In this document: positions 7,516-14,834 of the stretch, in pieces | How the letters are laid out: each line of letters starts with the position of its first letter | Numbering within the stretch: position 1 is the stretch's first letter | Source: Atopobiaceae bacterium | GTDB lineage: Bacteria > Actinomycetota > Coriobacteriia > Coriobacteriales > Atopobiaceae | DNA: 16,346 nucleotides | Assembly: GCA_017460265.1 (NCBI GenBank) | Contig: JAFUBJ010000380.1 | Span: 1 to 16,346 of the forward strand | Direction of reading: 5' to 3' | Notes under the pieces: generated by a model | Told to the model about the DNA's origin: nothing | Seen by the model: only the letters and a program-made list of their open reading frames with translations | Databases searched by the model: none | Position numbers and translations under genes: made by a program

Positions 7516-9951
7516 TTAGCTCAGGCTGTGCCAAATATCTGCGTCGTATTCGCGGATGGTGCGGTCGCTCGAGAAGTAGCCCGACTTGGCGGTGTTGTGG
7601 ACTGCCGAGCGGCTCCAAGCGGTGCGGTCGGAAGCGTAGAACTTGGTCAGCTCCTCCCATGCCTGGACGTAGGAATAGAAGTCCTTCAGGACGAGGTCGT
7701 AGTCGTTGTTGACCATGAGGCCGTCGTACACCGACTCGAAGTTGCCGGAGAGCTTGGCGAGCTGGCCGTTGGTGAGCATGTCGACCAGGCGACCCAGGCG
7801 TGCGCGGTCCGCGTTGTAGGCATCCCATGCCCAGTAGGAGTGCTCGGCGCGGAGCTTGTCGACCTCGGGCGTGGTCAGTCCAAAGATCTTGATGTTGTCG
7901 TCGCCCACGAGCTCGCGGATCTCGACGTTGGCGCCGTCGTCGGTGCCGAGGGTGATGGCGCCGTTCATCATGAGCTTCATGTTGGAGGTGCCGGAGGCCT
8001 CGGAACCCGCCCAGCTGATCTGCTCGGAGATGTCGGCCGCGGAGTAGATGTACTGCGCGTTGGACACGGCGAAGTTGGGCACGAAGGCCACCTGGATCTT
8101 GCCCTCACAGCGCGGGTCGTTGTTGACGACGTCGGCGACGGAGTTGATGAGGCGGATGACCTCCTTGGCGAAGGTGTAGCTCTGCGCCGCCTTGCCCGAG
8201 AAGATGAAGGCCGTCGGGACGGGCATGTAGTTGGGGTTGTCGCAGATGCGGTTGTAGATGTCCAGGATCTTGAAGACGTTCAGCAGCTGGCGCTTGTAGG
8301 CGTGGAAGCGCTTGACCTGCACGTCAAAGACCATGTGGGTGTCGAGCTCGACGCCAGTGGTCTTCTTGACGTAGTCGGCAAGGCGCTGCTTGTCCCACTT
8401 CTTGGCCTTGGCAAAGCCCTCGAGGAAGGAGGCGTCGGTCTCGTAGGCCTCGAGCTTGCCGAGCTCGTAGGCGTCGCGCAGCCAGCCGTCGCCAATGGCG
8501 GAGGTGATGAGCTTGCTGTACGGCGGGTTGGCGTTGCCCAGGAAGCGACGGTGGCTCACGCCGTTGGTCTTGTTGTTGAACTTGTCGGGCTCGAGCTCGT
8601 AGAACTCGTGCAGGACGCTGTCCTCGATGATCTGGGTGTGGAGGGCAGACACGCCGTTGACGGAGTGCGAGAAGATGACCGAGAGGTTGGCCATGCGCGC
8701 CTCGCCGTCCCACAGGATCGCGGTCTTGCGCAGACGGTCGTACCAGTTGTCCCAGTCGTGCGGGAAGGCGTCGCGGTAGCGGCGGTCGATCTCGTCGATG
8801 AACATGTAGGTGCGCGGAAGCAGGTTGCGCAGCAGCGGGATGGGCCACTTCTCGAGGGCCTCGGGCATGACCGTATGGTTGGTGTAGGAGATGGTCTCGC
8901 GGGCGATGTTGAACGCGAGGTCAAAGTCGACGCCGCGCTCGTCCACCAGCAAGCGCATGAGCTCGGGGCCGCAGAGCGCCGGGTGCGTGTCGTTGGTGTG
9001 GATGGCCACGTAGTCAGGCAGGTTTTCCCAGGTGAGCTTGGGGTTGTGACGCATCTTGCGCTCGTAGTCGCGCAGGATCGTCTGCAGGCCGGCGGAGACG
9101 AAGAGGTACTCCTGCTTGAGGCGCAGGATGCGGCCGTGCTCGCCCGCGTCGTTGGGGTAGAGGATCGTGGAGATCGCCTCGACGTCGGAGCGGAACTTGG
9201 AGGCCTTCGCATAGTCGCCGTTGTTGAATGCGTCGAGGTCGAAGTTCTCCTCTGCCGGCTCGGCAGACCACAGGCGCAGGTGGTTCACGACCTTGCCGCC
9301 GTAGCCCACGATGGGCACGTCATACGGCACGGCGCGGACCTTCTCGCCGCCCTCCTGCGTGAACCAGAAGCGGCCGTCCTTCTCGTGACGCTCGACGTGG
9401 CCGCCGAACTGCACCATGACGGCGCTCTCGTCCTTGCGGGTCTCCCAGGGATAACCCTTGGCCAGCCAGTTGTCGGTCTTCTCGACCTGACGGCCGTCCT
9501 TGATCTCCTGGCGGAAGAGGCCGTAGCGGTAACGCATGCCGTTTCCGTAGCCAGAGAGGCCCTCGACGGCCATGGAGTCGAGGAAGCAGGCGGCAAGGCG
9601 TCCCAGGCCGCCGTTGCCCAGGCCGGGGTCGACTTCCTCCTCAATCAGCGTGTCAAGCGGGGTGCCCAGCTCGTCGCAGGCCTCGGCGACCATGTCGCGC
9701 ACGCCAAAGTTGAGCAGGTAGTTGTCAAGGAGCGGACCGATGAGGAACTCGAGGGAGAAGTAGTACACCGACTTCTTGTCCTTCTGACGCACCTCGGTCT
9801 TTACGTTGTTGGCCGCGCTCGCGATGACGCGCGCCAGCGCGGAGTAGCGCTGGTAGTCGGTGCAGTCCTCGTAGTGCTTACCGAACATGTTTCGGCACAT
9901 GGTGCGGTAGCGCTTGATGAAGTCCTGCTTGTCGGTAAAGATCTGCTGCAT
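7516..9951 (-). CDS. glgP: Glycogen/maltodextrin phosphorylase (GT35)
   Basis: Releases glucose-1-phosphate from the ends of alpha-1,4-glucan using phosphate and pyridoxal phosphate. It has 811 residues, the usual family length. Motifs in order: YYFSLEFLIG, LGNGGLGRLAACFLDS, AIHTNDTHP, NNKTNGVSHRRF, and the PLP site EASGTSNMK with K659 as the Schiff-base lysine, followed by GTDDGANVEI. The C-terminus SSDRTIREYDADIW is typical. I chose ATG at 9951 because GGAGAGG lies 8 nt upstream and MQQIFTDKQDF is a normal family start; an upstream ATG at 10008 would run through the leader. It forms its own transcription unit with a promoter near 10020-10044 and a strong terminator. Confidence 0.96.
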   Translation of the reverse strand: MQQIFTDKQDFIKRYRTMCRNMFGKHYEDCTDYQRYSALARVIASAANNVKTEVRQKDKKSVYYFSLEFLIGPLLDNYLLNFGVRDMVAEACDELGTPLDTLIEEEVDPGLGNGGLGRLAACFLDSMAVEGLSGYGNGMRYRYGLFRQEIKDGRQVEKTDNWLAKGYPWETRKDESAVMVQFGGHVERHEKDGRFWFTQEGGEKVRAVPYDVPIVGYGGKVVNHLRLWSAEPAEENFDLDAFNNGDYAKASKFRSDVEAISTILYPNDAGEHGRILRLKQEYLFVSAGLQTILRDYERKMRHNPKLTWENLPDYVAIHTNDTHPALCGPELMRLLVDERGVDFDLAFNIARETISYTNHTVMPEALEKWPIPLLRNLLPRTYMFIDEIDRRYRDAFPHDWDNWYDRLRKTAILWDGEARMANLSVIFSHSVNGVSALHTQIIEDSVLHEFYELEPDKFNNKTNGVSHRRFLGNANPPYSKLITSAIGDGWLRDAYELGKLEAYETDASFLEGFAKAKKWDKQRLADYVKKTTGVELDTHMVFDVQVKRFHAYKRQLLNVFKILDIYNRICDNPNYMPVPTAFIFSGKAAQSYTFAKEVIRLINSVADVVNNDPRCEGKIQVAFVPNFAVSNAQYIYSAADISEQISWAGSEASGTSNMKLMMNGAITLGTDDGANVEIRELVGDDNIKIFGLTTPEVDKLRAEHSYWAWDAYNADRARLGRLVDMLTNGQLAKLSGNFESVYDGLMVNNDYDLVLKDFYSYVQAWEELTKFYASDRTAWSRSAVHNTAKSGYFSSDRTIREYDADIWHSLS

Positions 9952-10016
9952 ATCTCTAACCTCTCCGTAGGTTTCGGGGCATAGCGAGTCCCCGCTCGAA
10001 GCGGGCAAACTATAAG

Positions 10017-10044
10017 AGCCTAACAGTTATGAGTGTAGGGTCAA
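10017..10044 (-). promoter_or_regulatory. Probable glgP promoter
   Basis: On the minus strand TTGACC (10044-10039) is followed after 16 bp by TAGGCT (10022-10017): a good -35 and a weak -10. The leader then contains a 6-bp hairpin CCCGCT/AGCGGG (9991-10005) before the ribosome binding site. No better pair is visible in this gap. Confidence 0.4.
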
Positions 10045-10050
10045 TGGTGA

Positions 10051-10068
10051 TTGTTACCTTGGTAACAA
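10051..10068. promoter_or_regulatory. Perfect inverted repeat upstream of the glgP promoter
   Basis: TTGTTACC-TT-GGTAACAA: two perfect 8-bp arms with a 2-nt spacer, 6 bp upstream of the proposed -35 box. The position suits a dimeric activator, or a repressor if the real promoter lies elsewhere. It does not resemble the palindrome over the fusion-gene promoter, so a different regulator is implied. Confidence 0.45.
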
Positions 10069-10166
10069 AAGGCGATACCGCGAAAAGCCCAGTATTTTGG
10101 CAAAATCGGTGCCTTTGTGGCGGTTTTTGACCAGGTCTTTTCCCGCCATGTGGAGGGAGAGACAAG

Positions 10167-10198
10167 GGCGGGGCCCCTCGATGACGAAGGGCCCCGCC
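10167..10198 (-). terminator. Terminator hairpin of glgB
   Basis: A very strong stem GGCGGGGCCC/GGGCCCCGCC, extended after one mismatch by TCG/CGA around an ATGA loop. It lies 23 bp past the glgB stop. The minus strand has only a weak T-tract (CTTGTCT); the run of five Ts is on the plus-strand side. No plus-strand gene ends here, so I assign it to glgB. It may work in both directions. Confidence 0.65.
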
Positions 10199-10221
10199 GT
10201 TTTTACCATCTTGCGCTGCAG

Positions 10222-12312
10222 TTACTTCTTTGCAGCCGCCTTCTTTGCCGACGCCTTCTTGGCCGGAGCCTTCTTGGCAGCGGTCGTGGTCTTCTTGGTT
10301 GCCGGGGCGGCCTTCGTGGTCGCCGCCGTGGTCTTCTTTGCCGCCGTCTTCCTGGGCTTGGGCTGCGGGAGCGGGCCGACGTAGCGCAGGATCGTGCCGC
10401 CCAGCGGCGGGACGCGCAGGACGATGGAGTTGGCCTGGTTGTTCCAGCCCACGGCCTCGCTCTTGAACTTCGTCCTTCCGTTGGTCACGCCGGAGCCACC
10501 ATACTCCTGCGCATCGGTGTTGAAGACCTCCTCGTAGATGCCCGGCTTGGGCACGCCGAGACGATACTCCTCGTAGGGGTTGACCTCGAAGTTGATGAGG
10601 ATGACCAGGTCGTCGTTGGGGTCGTCGCCATGGCGCGTGTAGGAGATCACGCACTGGTCGGCGTTGTCCGCGTCGATCCAGTCAAAGCCGTCAGCCTCGT
10701 AGGCGCGCTGCCACAGGGCCGGGTGACGGTTGTAGAACTTGTTGAGCGCCGCCACGAAGTGCTGCTGCTGGCGATGGTTCTCGTAGTTCTCAGCGAGGAA
10801 GTACTCGATGCCCTCGTAGTAGCGCCACTCGATGAACTGGGCGATCTCGTTGCCCATGAAGTTGAGCTTGCCGCCGGGATGCGTCATCTGGTAGAACGCC
10901 AGGGCGCGCATGCCGGCAAACTGGCGCCAGTAGTCGCCCGGCATGCGGGTGACGAGCGAGCACTTGCCGTGCACGACCTCGTCGTGGCTGAACGGCAGGA
11001 TGAAGTTCTCGTTGAACGCGTACATGATCGAGAAGGTCAGGAGCTTGTGGGCACCCGGACGGAAGGGGAAGTCCGCCTGCATGTAGTGCAGGGTGTCGTT
11101 CATCCAGCCCATGTCCCACTTGTAGTTGAAGCCCAGGCCACCGACCTCGGGCGGACGGGTGACGAGCGGCCACGCGGTGGACTCCTCGGCAATCATCATG
11201 ACGTCGGGGTAGTACTTGCCAATGGTCTGGTTGCACTCGCGGATGAACTCGATGGAGACGAAGTCCTCCTCGCCGCCCTTGTCGTTGAACTTCTTCTGCG
11301 CCGGGTCGTCGATACCAAAGTTGAGGTAGAGCATGGAGGTGACGCCGTCCACGCGCACGCCGTCGGCGTGGTACTCGTCAACCCAGTAGAGCAGGTTGGA
11401 GATCAGGAACGTGTGCACCTGGCCGCGCGCGAAGTCAAACTTGTAGGTGCCCCAGTTGGGGTGGATTTCCTTCTCGTAGAGCTTCTTGCCCACGAAGTTG
11501 GCCAGGCCGTGGGCGTCGGCGCAGAAGCCGCCGGGCACCCAGTCGAGGATGACGCCGATGCCGGCACGATGGCAGGCGTCGATGAAGTGCTTGAACTGCT
11601 TGGGCGTGCCAAAGCGCGACGTCGGCGCGTAGTAGCCGGTGAGCTGATAGCCCCAGCTGCCGTCAAAGGGGTGCTCCATGACGGGGAGCAGCTCGATGTG
11701 GGAATAGCCCATCTCCTTGACGTAGGACACGAGCTGCTCGGAGAGCTCGTCGTAGGTGAGGTAGGAGCCCGCGGTGTCTTCGGACTCGGGGTCGCCGTTG
11801 CCCGCGACGCCGTCGTCATGGCGCTTCCAGCTGCCCAGGTGCACCTCAAAGATGTTGAGCGGGCGCTTCATGTGAGGCGTTGCCTTGCGGGCCTCCATGT
11901 ACTTGGAGTCGCCCCAACGGTAGCCGGTGATGTTGGTGGTGCGCGAGGCGGTTCCCGGGATCAGCTCGGAGCTGAAGGCGTAGGGGTCTGCCTTGTAGAG
12001 GAGGTCGCCCTGCTCGGTCTCGATGACATACTTGTAGAGCTCGCCGTCTCCGACGCCCTCGATGAAGCCCTCCCAGACGCCACCGGTCATGGTGCACTCG
12101 AGGGGGTTGGCCCACTCGTCCCAGTTGTTGAAGTCACCGATGACGTGCACGCTCTTTACGTCGGGAGCCCAGATGGCAAAGTGATAGCCACGCTTGGAAC
12201 CACGAAGCGCGGGATGGGCGCCCATTTTCTCGTAGCTGCGATACCAGACGCCCTTAGCCATCATGTAGAGGTCGTCCTTGGTGAGATAGAGATTGCTGTC
12301 ACGGGTTGCCAT
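10222..12312 (-). CDS. glgB: 1,4-alpha-glucan branching enzyme (GH13) with a basic Lys/Ala-rich tail
   Basis: Forms alpha-1,6 branches in glycogen. It has 696 residues. An N-terminal CBM48-like domain (about 40-140; FAIWAPDVKSVHVIGDFNNW) precedes the GH13 barrel. Catalytic residues are D322 in GVRVDG, E376 in IAEEST and D444 in FSHDEVVHGK; GSWGYQ and GWMNDTLHYM are typical of branching enzymes. Region I reads DWVPGGF, with G262 where the family normally has histidine (DWVP[AG]HF). The last 46 residues (651-696) are a histone-H1-like tail with 15 Lys, one Arg and no acidic residue. ATG at 12312 has GGGAGAG 8 nt upstream; ATGs at 12381 and 12327 are less likely. It is a separate unit upstream of glgP. 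Confidence 0.95.
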   Translation of the reverse strand: MATRDSNLYLTKDDLYMMAKGVWYRSYEKMGAHPALRGSKRGYHFAIWAPDVKSVHVIGDFNNWDEWANPLECTMTGGVWEGFIEGVGDGELYKYVIETEQGDLLYKADPYAFSSELIPGTASRTTNITGYRWGDSKYMEARKATPHMKRPLNIFEVHLGSWKRHDDGVAGNGDPESEDTAGSYLTYDELSEQLVSYVKEMGYSHIELLPVMEHPFDGSWGYQLTGYYAPTSRFGTPKQFKHFIDACHRAGIGVILDWVPGGFCADAHGLANFVGKKLYEKEIHPNWGTYKFDFARGQVHTFLISNLLYWVDEYHADGVRVDGVTSMLYLNFGIDDPAQKKFNDKGGEEDFVSIEFIRECNQTIGKYYPDVMMIAEESTAWPLVTRPPEVGGLGFNYKWDMGWMNDTLHYMQADFPFRPGAHKLLTFSIMYAFNENFILPFSHDEVVHGKCSLVTRMPGDYWRQFAGMRALAFYQMTHPGGKLNFMGNEIAQFIEWRYYEGIEYFLAENYENHRQQQHFVAALNKFYNRHPALWQRAYEADGFDWIDADNADQCVISYTRHGDDPNDDLVILINFEVNPYEEYRLGVPKPGIYEEVFNTDAQEYGGSGVTNGRTKFKSEAVGWNNQANSIVLRVPPLGGTILRYVGPLPQPKPRKTAAKKTTAATTKAAPATKKTTTAAKKAPAKKASAKKAAAKK
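10225..10362 (-). repeat. Low-complexity segment encoding the GlgB basic tail
   Basis: Degenerate short repeats rich in AAG and GCC codons encode residues 651-696, with peptide units such as AKK, APAKK and ASAKK. This kind of repeat can gain or lose units by slippage. The tail follows the last beta-domain motif (PPLGGTILRYVGPLP), so the enzyme core is complete without it. Confidence 0.7.
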
Positions 12313-12404
12313 GTCGATCTCTCCCATCTGTAGAGCCTTGCAAAAAGTGGCCTGCACGCCGTCGGGGCATGATGGGGCCACACGACTTGCGCGATACGAA
12401 ACCG

Positions 12405-12438
12405 ATTCTATGCCATACGCCTAAGCAGGGGGCCTGCT
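12405..12438 (-). promoter_or_regulatory. Possible glgB promoter with a nearby palindrome
   Basis: TAGAAT on the minus strand (12410-12405) matches five of six -10 positions, but no clear -35 is present. Just upstream is a perfect inverted repeat AGCAGG-GGG-CCTGCT (12424-12438), where a regulator could sit. Weak evidence. Confidence 0.3.
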
Positions 12439-12520
12439 CATCCGCAAGGGGTAGTCAACAGGCGTTGTAGCGGTATGTGGGCTGTTTCTGGCAACTTGGC
12501 GGGATTGCGGTCGGCGCCTG

Positions 12521-12745
12521 TCTTGTTTGTGGGAGGAAATGTTCCACACAACGTTTGCCAGGTAGGTGCTGGGCGTGTCTTTGCTCAAGTTTGTGGGAGG
12601 ATTTGCTCCCCTCTTTCTGACGAGAACGACCTCCGGAGCGGTGCAGGGTCACGTTAGTGGGAGGATTTCCTCTCCTCTTTCGAGCGAACGCGGCCACGAA
12701 TGTGATTTCGGATCACGTTTGTGGGAGGATTTGCTCTCTTCTATT
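12521..12745 (+). repeat. Left cluster of 64-bp hairpin repeats (four units)
   Basis: The core GTGGGAGGATTTGCTCCC, exact or near-exact, begins at 12529, 12593, 12657 and 12721, exactly 64 bp apart each time. In each unit GGGAG and CTCCC, or near matches, can pair around a 6-nt loop; unit 1 has its own pairing GTGGGA/TTCCAC. The sequence between cores is also partly shared, for example CGAATGTGA or close to it before TCACGTTTG. Because 64 is not a multiple of three and stops occur, it is not coding. The rest of the 608-bp gap 12313-12920 holds the glgB promoter region (before 12440) and the promoter region of the next gene (after 12745). Confidence 0.85.
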
Positions 12746-12832
12746 CGGTGGATAGCCGTCCCTTGAAGCCAATGTCGCCTCATCCGCCCACCGAAAGCCA
12801 GGCTCCTCTCGCTGCGGGGTCCCGTCTTCTCG

Positions 12833-12838
12833 TATAAG
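12833..12838 (+). promoter_or_regulatory. Possible -10 box for the AbiEi/DUF559-like gene
   Basis: TATAAG lies 82 bp before the ATG, with no recognisable -35 at 16-18 bp. It is the only -10-like sequence I found between the left repeat cluster and the gene, and it is a weak call. Confidence 0.25.
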
Positions 12839-12920
12839 ATTTGATGACCCGGCACATGCCGTTCGCGAACAGGTTTCGCACCATCCCAACAACTGATAGC
12901 TTCACAGATAGGGGATCCCT

Positions 12921-13937
12921 ATGTCCATTCTGCTTACCCATAACACCGCTCTCGAACGTCTTCGCTCCGTGCCGCCCCAGGTAGACAAGGCCAAGACCGT
13001 CGACGAGCCGCTTCCGGTTGCCGACGTCGGCCCGCTTCCGTACGAAATCACGCACCTGGACTGTCAAGCTCTGGGCGTTTGCCCGTCTCACCTGCACCAC
13101 CTGGTCTCGAAAGACGCGTTTCGCAGCAAGTCGGAACACCTCAAGACACACCGGACATCCTTGCAGGAGATTCCCGCCGGTCTTGTCCGCGAGGTCGTTC
13201 CGGGAGTCTACGTCGCGGGTCCGGAGCTGTGCTTTATCCAGATGGCAGGCACGGTTTCTCCCCTCGGCGCCGTGGTCCTTGGCCATGAGCTGTGCGGCTC
13301 CTACTCCCACTTCGCCAAGTTCGCCTCGGGTTTTTACGAGCGACCTCCCCTCACGTCGGTCGAGAAGATCGAGAAGGTCATTCAGCAGCTGAAAGGCATG
13401 CGCGGTCTCTCGCATGCGCAAAAGGCGCTGAGGTGGGTGCGCGATGGAAGTGCCAGCCCCATGGAGACGGTCGTCTCGTGCATGTTAGGGTTGCCGACAC
13501 CGATGGGAGGCTTTGGGCTTGTCCCTCCCACGCTCAACTACGAGGTGACCCTCGACGAGGCGGCTCAGCGTATCACGGGAACCAAGACGGCGCGAATTGA
13601 TACCGCCTACGAGTCTGCGAAGTGCGGCTTGGAGTATGACGGAAAGGAATATCACCGCGATGCCGTAAGGGATCGCCAAAGGAGGGAGGCCCTGAGCCAC
13701 GAAGGCTGGGCCATCTACGTAATAGACCTTGATGAGTGCCTGGACTGGGAAAGGCTGCGAGACAAGGTTTCGCTGCTTGACACGATTCCTCGACAGCGAA
13801 GTGCAGGGGAAGTGGACGAGAAGCTCAGACGTGACCTGCTGAAACGGCTGCTTCGTGCGACGAGGTTTGGCGTCGGCATGAACGGCGTGCTGTTTGGCGT
13901 GCCCGTACCCCACGGCAAGGTGAAGGTCCATCTGTAA
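12921..13937 (+). CDS. AbiEi/DUF559-like protein with a PD-(D/E)XK-type C-terminal domain, function unknown
   Basis: A 338-residue cytoplasmic protein with no signal peptide or membrane segment. The N-terminal half (about 1-175) includes VREVVPGVYVAGPE and resembles the front part of AbiEi-type proteins, though I see no clear winged-helix motif. The C-terminal part has the order typical of DUF559/Vsr-like nuclease folds: SPMET (E182), GLPTPMGG, a beta strand ending in D227, then GLEYDGKEYH (E238, D240, H245), RDRQRR and GWAIYVIDLDE. The usual catalytic lysine is not evident, so nuclease activity is uncertain. AGGGGA sits about 6 nt before the ATG. It lies alone between two clusters of the 64-bp repeat, and the right cluster starts 3 bp after its stop. 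I recall such proteins as multi-copy in Coriobacteriia; not checked. It may be a defence or toxin-antitoxin component, or an orphan nuclease-like protein. Confidence 0.75.
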   Translation: MSILLTHNTALERLRSVPPQVDKAKTVDEPLPVADVGPLPYEITHLDCQALGVCPSHLHHLVSKDAFRSKSEHLKTHRTSLQEIPAGLVREVVPGVYVAGPELCFIQMAGTVSPLGAVVLGHELCGSYSHFAKFASGFYERPPLTSVEKIEKVIQQLKGMRGLSHAQKALRWVRDGSASPMETVVSCMLGLPTPMGGFGLVPPTLNYEVTLDEAAQRITGTKTARIDTAYESAKCGLEYDGKEYHRDAVRDRQRREALSHEGWAIYVIDLDECLDWERLRDKVSLLDTIPRQRSAGEVDEKLRRDLLKRLLRATRFGVGMNGVLFGVPVPHGKVKVHL

Positions 13938-14090
13938 AGAGGGAGGATTTGCTCCTCCATTGGCGACGATAACGGACGCGAATGTGATTGTGGGTCACGT
14001 TTGTGGGAGGATTTGCTCCCCGCTTAATGACGAAAGCGGCTACGAATGTGACTTTGGGCCACGTTTGTGGGAGGATTTGCTCCCACTCTA
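13938..14090 (+). repeat. Right cluster of 64-bp hairpin repeats (three units)
   Basis: The same core recurs with unit starts at 13939 (first two bases diverged), 14003 and 14067, again exactly 64 bp apart and in the same orientation as the left cluster. Unit 7 has a perfect 7-bp stem GTGGGAG/CTCCCAC. Unit 5 pairs instead as GGAGGA/TCCTCC. Between cores, CGAATGTGA is followed after 7 nt by TCACGTTTG or CCACGTTTG. The first unit touches the stop of the preceding gene and the last reaches the nth promoter region. Confidence 0.87.
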
Positions 14091-14097
14091 TTCACGC

Positions 14098-14103
14098 TAT
14101 ACT
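14098..14103 (+). promoter_or_regulatory. Possible nth -10 box
   Basis: TATACT matches five of six -10 positions, 35 bp before the ATG. A -35 box at normal spacing would have to lie within the last repeat hairpin and matches poorly, so the repeat could influence nth transcription. Confidence 0.35.
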
Positions 14104-14138
14104 TACGACTACCAACAATCCGCAGGTAGGAGGCCAAG

Positions 14139-14834
14139 ATGCCCCGCGAGTCCAAGAAGGCCAAGCGCGAGCGCGCCATCGAGGTGTGCCGCCGCATGGA
14201 GGAGCTCTACCCCGCCGTCGAGAGCGCGCTCAACTACAGCGACCCGTTCACGTTGGTCATCTGCGTGCTGCTTTCGGCCCAGACAACGGACGCGGCCGTG
14301 AACAAGGTCACGCCCGAGCTCTTCTCGCGCTGGCCGACACCCGAGGCGATGGCCGAGGCCGATCCGTCCGAGATTGCCGAGGTCATTCGCACCATTGGCT
14401 TCTTCCGCACCAAGTCTCAGCACTGCGTGGAGGCCGCACAGATGATCGTCTCGGAATACGGTGGGGAGGTCCCTCACACGATGGAGGAGCTCACGAAGCT
14501 CCCGGGCGTGGGGCGCAAGACGGCAAACATCGTGCTCAACAAGGCCTTTGGCATCGTGGACGGCATCGCGGTGGACACCCACGTGTATCGCATTGCGACG
14601 CGTTTTCGCTTTAGTAAGGCGCCGACACCGCTCGCCTGCGAGCAGGACCTTCTGGAACTTCTCCCCCACGAGCTGTGGGGTACCGTCAACGAGCAGTGGA
14701 TTCACTTTGGCCGCGACACCTGCTCGGCGCAGCGGCCCAAGTGCGACGGCTGCCCGATGGTCGACCTCTGCCCCTCGGCGTTCAAGGCCGAGGGCAACCC
14801 CAAGGCAAAGACGAAGCGCCGCCGCACGAAGTAG
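14139..14834 (+). CDS. nth: Endonuclease III, DNA glycosylase/AP lyase
   Basis: Base-excision repair enzyme that removes oxidised pyrimidines and cuts at abasic sites. It has 231 residues, slightly longer than E. coli Nth because of basic ends (KKAKRERA at the start, KAKTKRRRTK at the end). The helix-hairpin-helix reads LPGVGRKTANIVLNKAFG with catalytic lysine K127; catalytic aspartate D146 is in AVDTHVYR. The C-terminal iron-sulfur cluster motif C-x6-C-x2-C-x5-C is intact (CSAQRPKC, CDGC, CPMVDLC). There is one extra residue between K and D compared with E. coli. AGGAGG lies 6 nt before the ATG, a strong site. It is convergent with metY. Confidence 0.96.
   Translation: MPRESKKAKRERAIEVCRRMEELYPAVESALNYSDPFTLVICVLLSAQTTDAAVNKVTPELFSRWPTPEAMAEADPSEIAEVIRTIGFFRTKSQHCVEAAQMIVSEYGGEVPHTMEELTKLPGVGRKTANIVLNKAFGIVDGIAVDTHVYRIATRFRFSKAPTPLACEQDLLELLPHELWGTVNEQWIHFGRDTCSAQRPKCDGCPMVDLCPSAFKAEGNPKAKTKRRRTK

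Noticed and set aside
7495..9984. 829-codon open frame on the plus strand opposite glgP, and similar long antisense frames opposite glgB and the fusion gene
   Set aside because: High GC removes stops on the opposite strand. The translations are Val/Ala/Leu/Arg-rich with no recognisable motif, while the minus-strand genes have complete families.
9952..10008. Upstream ATG for glgP at 10008
   Set aside because: It would add 19 residues unlike the family and lies next to the proposed -10 box; ATG at 9951 has a good ribosome binding site.
12313..12381. Longer GlgB starting at 12381 or 12327
   Set aside because: Extra residues do not match the family and GGGAGAG is correctly placed for ATG at 12312.
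12455..12855. Small open frames across the left repeat cluster
   Set aside because: They run through 64-bp repeats that change frame each unit, lack good ribosome binding sites, and encode only repeat-derived peptides.
12745..13940. Insertion sequence or transposon carrying the AbiEi/DUF559-like gene
   Set aside because: No transposase, no terminal inverted repeats and no clean short target duplication; only the hairpin repeats flank it.
12521..14090. CRISPR array with 64-bp repeat-spacer period
   Set aside because: The sequence between cores is itself similar among units (shared CGAATGTGA or close variants), cores vary more than CRISPR repeats should, and no cas genes are present.
13960..14614. 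Open frames across the right repeats and into nth
   Set aside because: They overlap nth in the wrong frame; nth has full motifs and a strong ribosome binding site.
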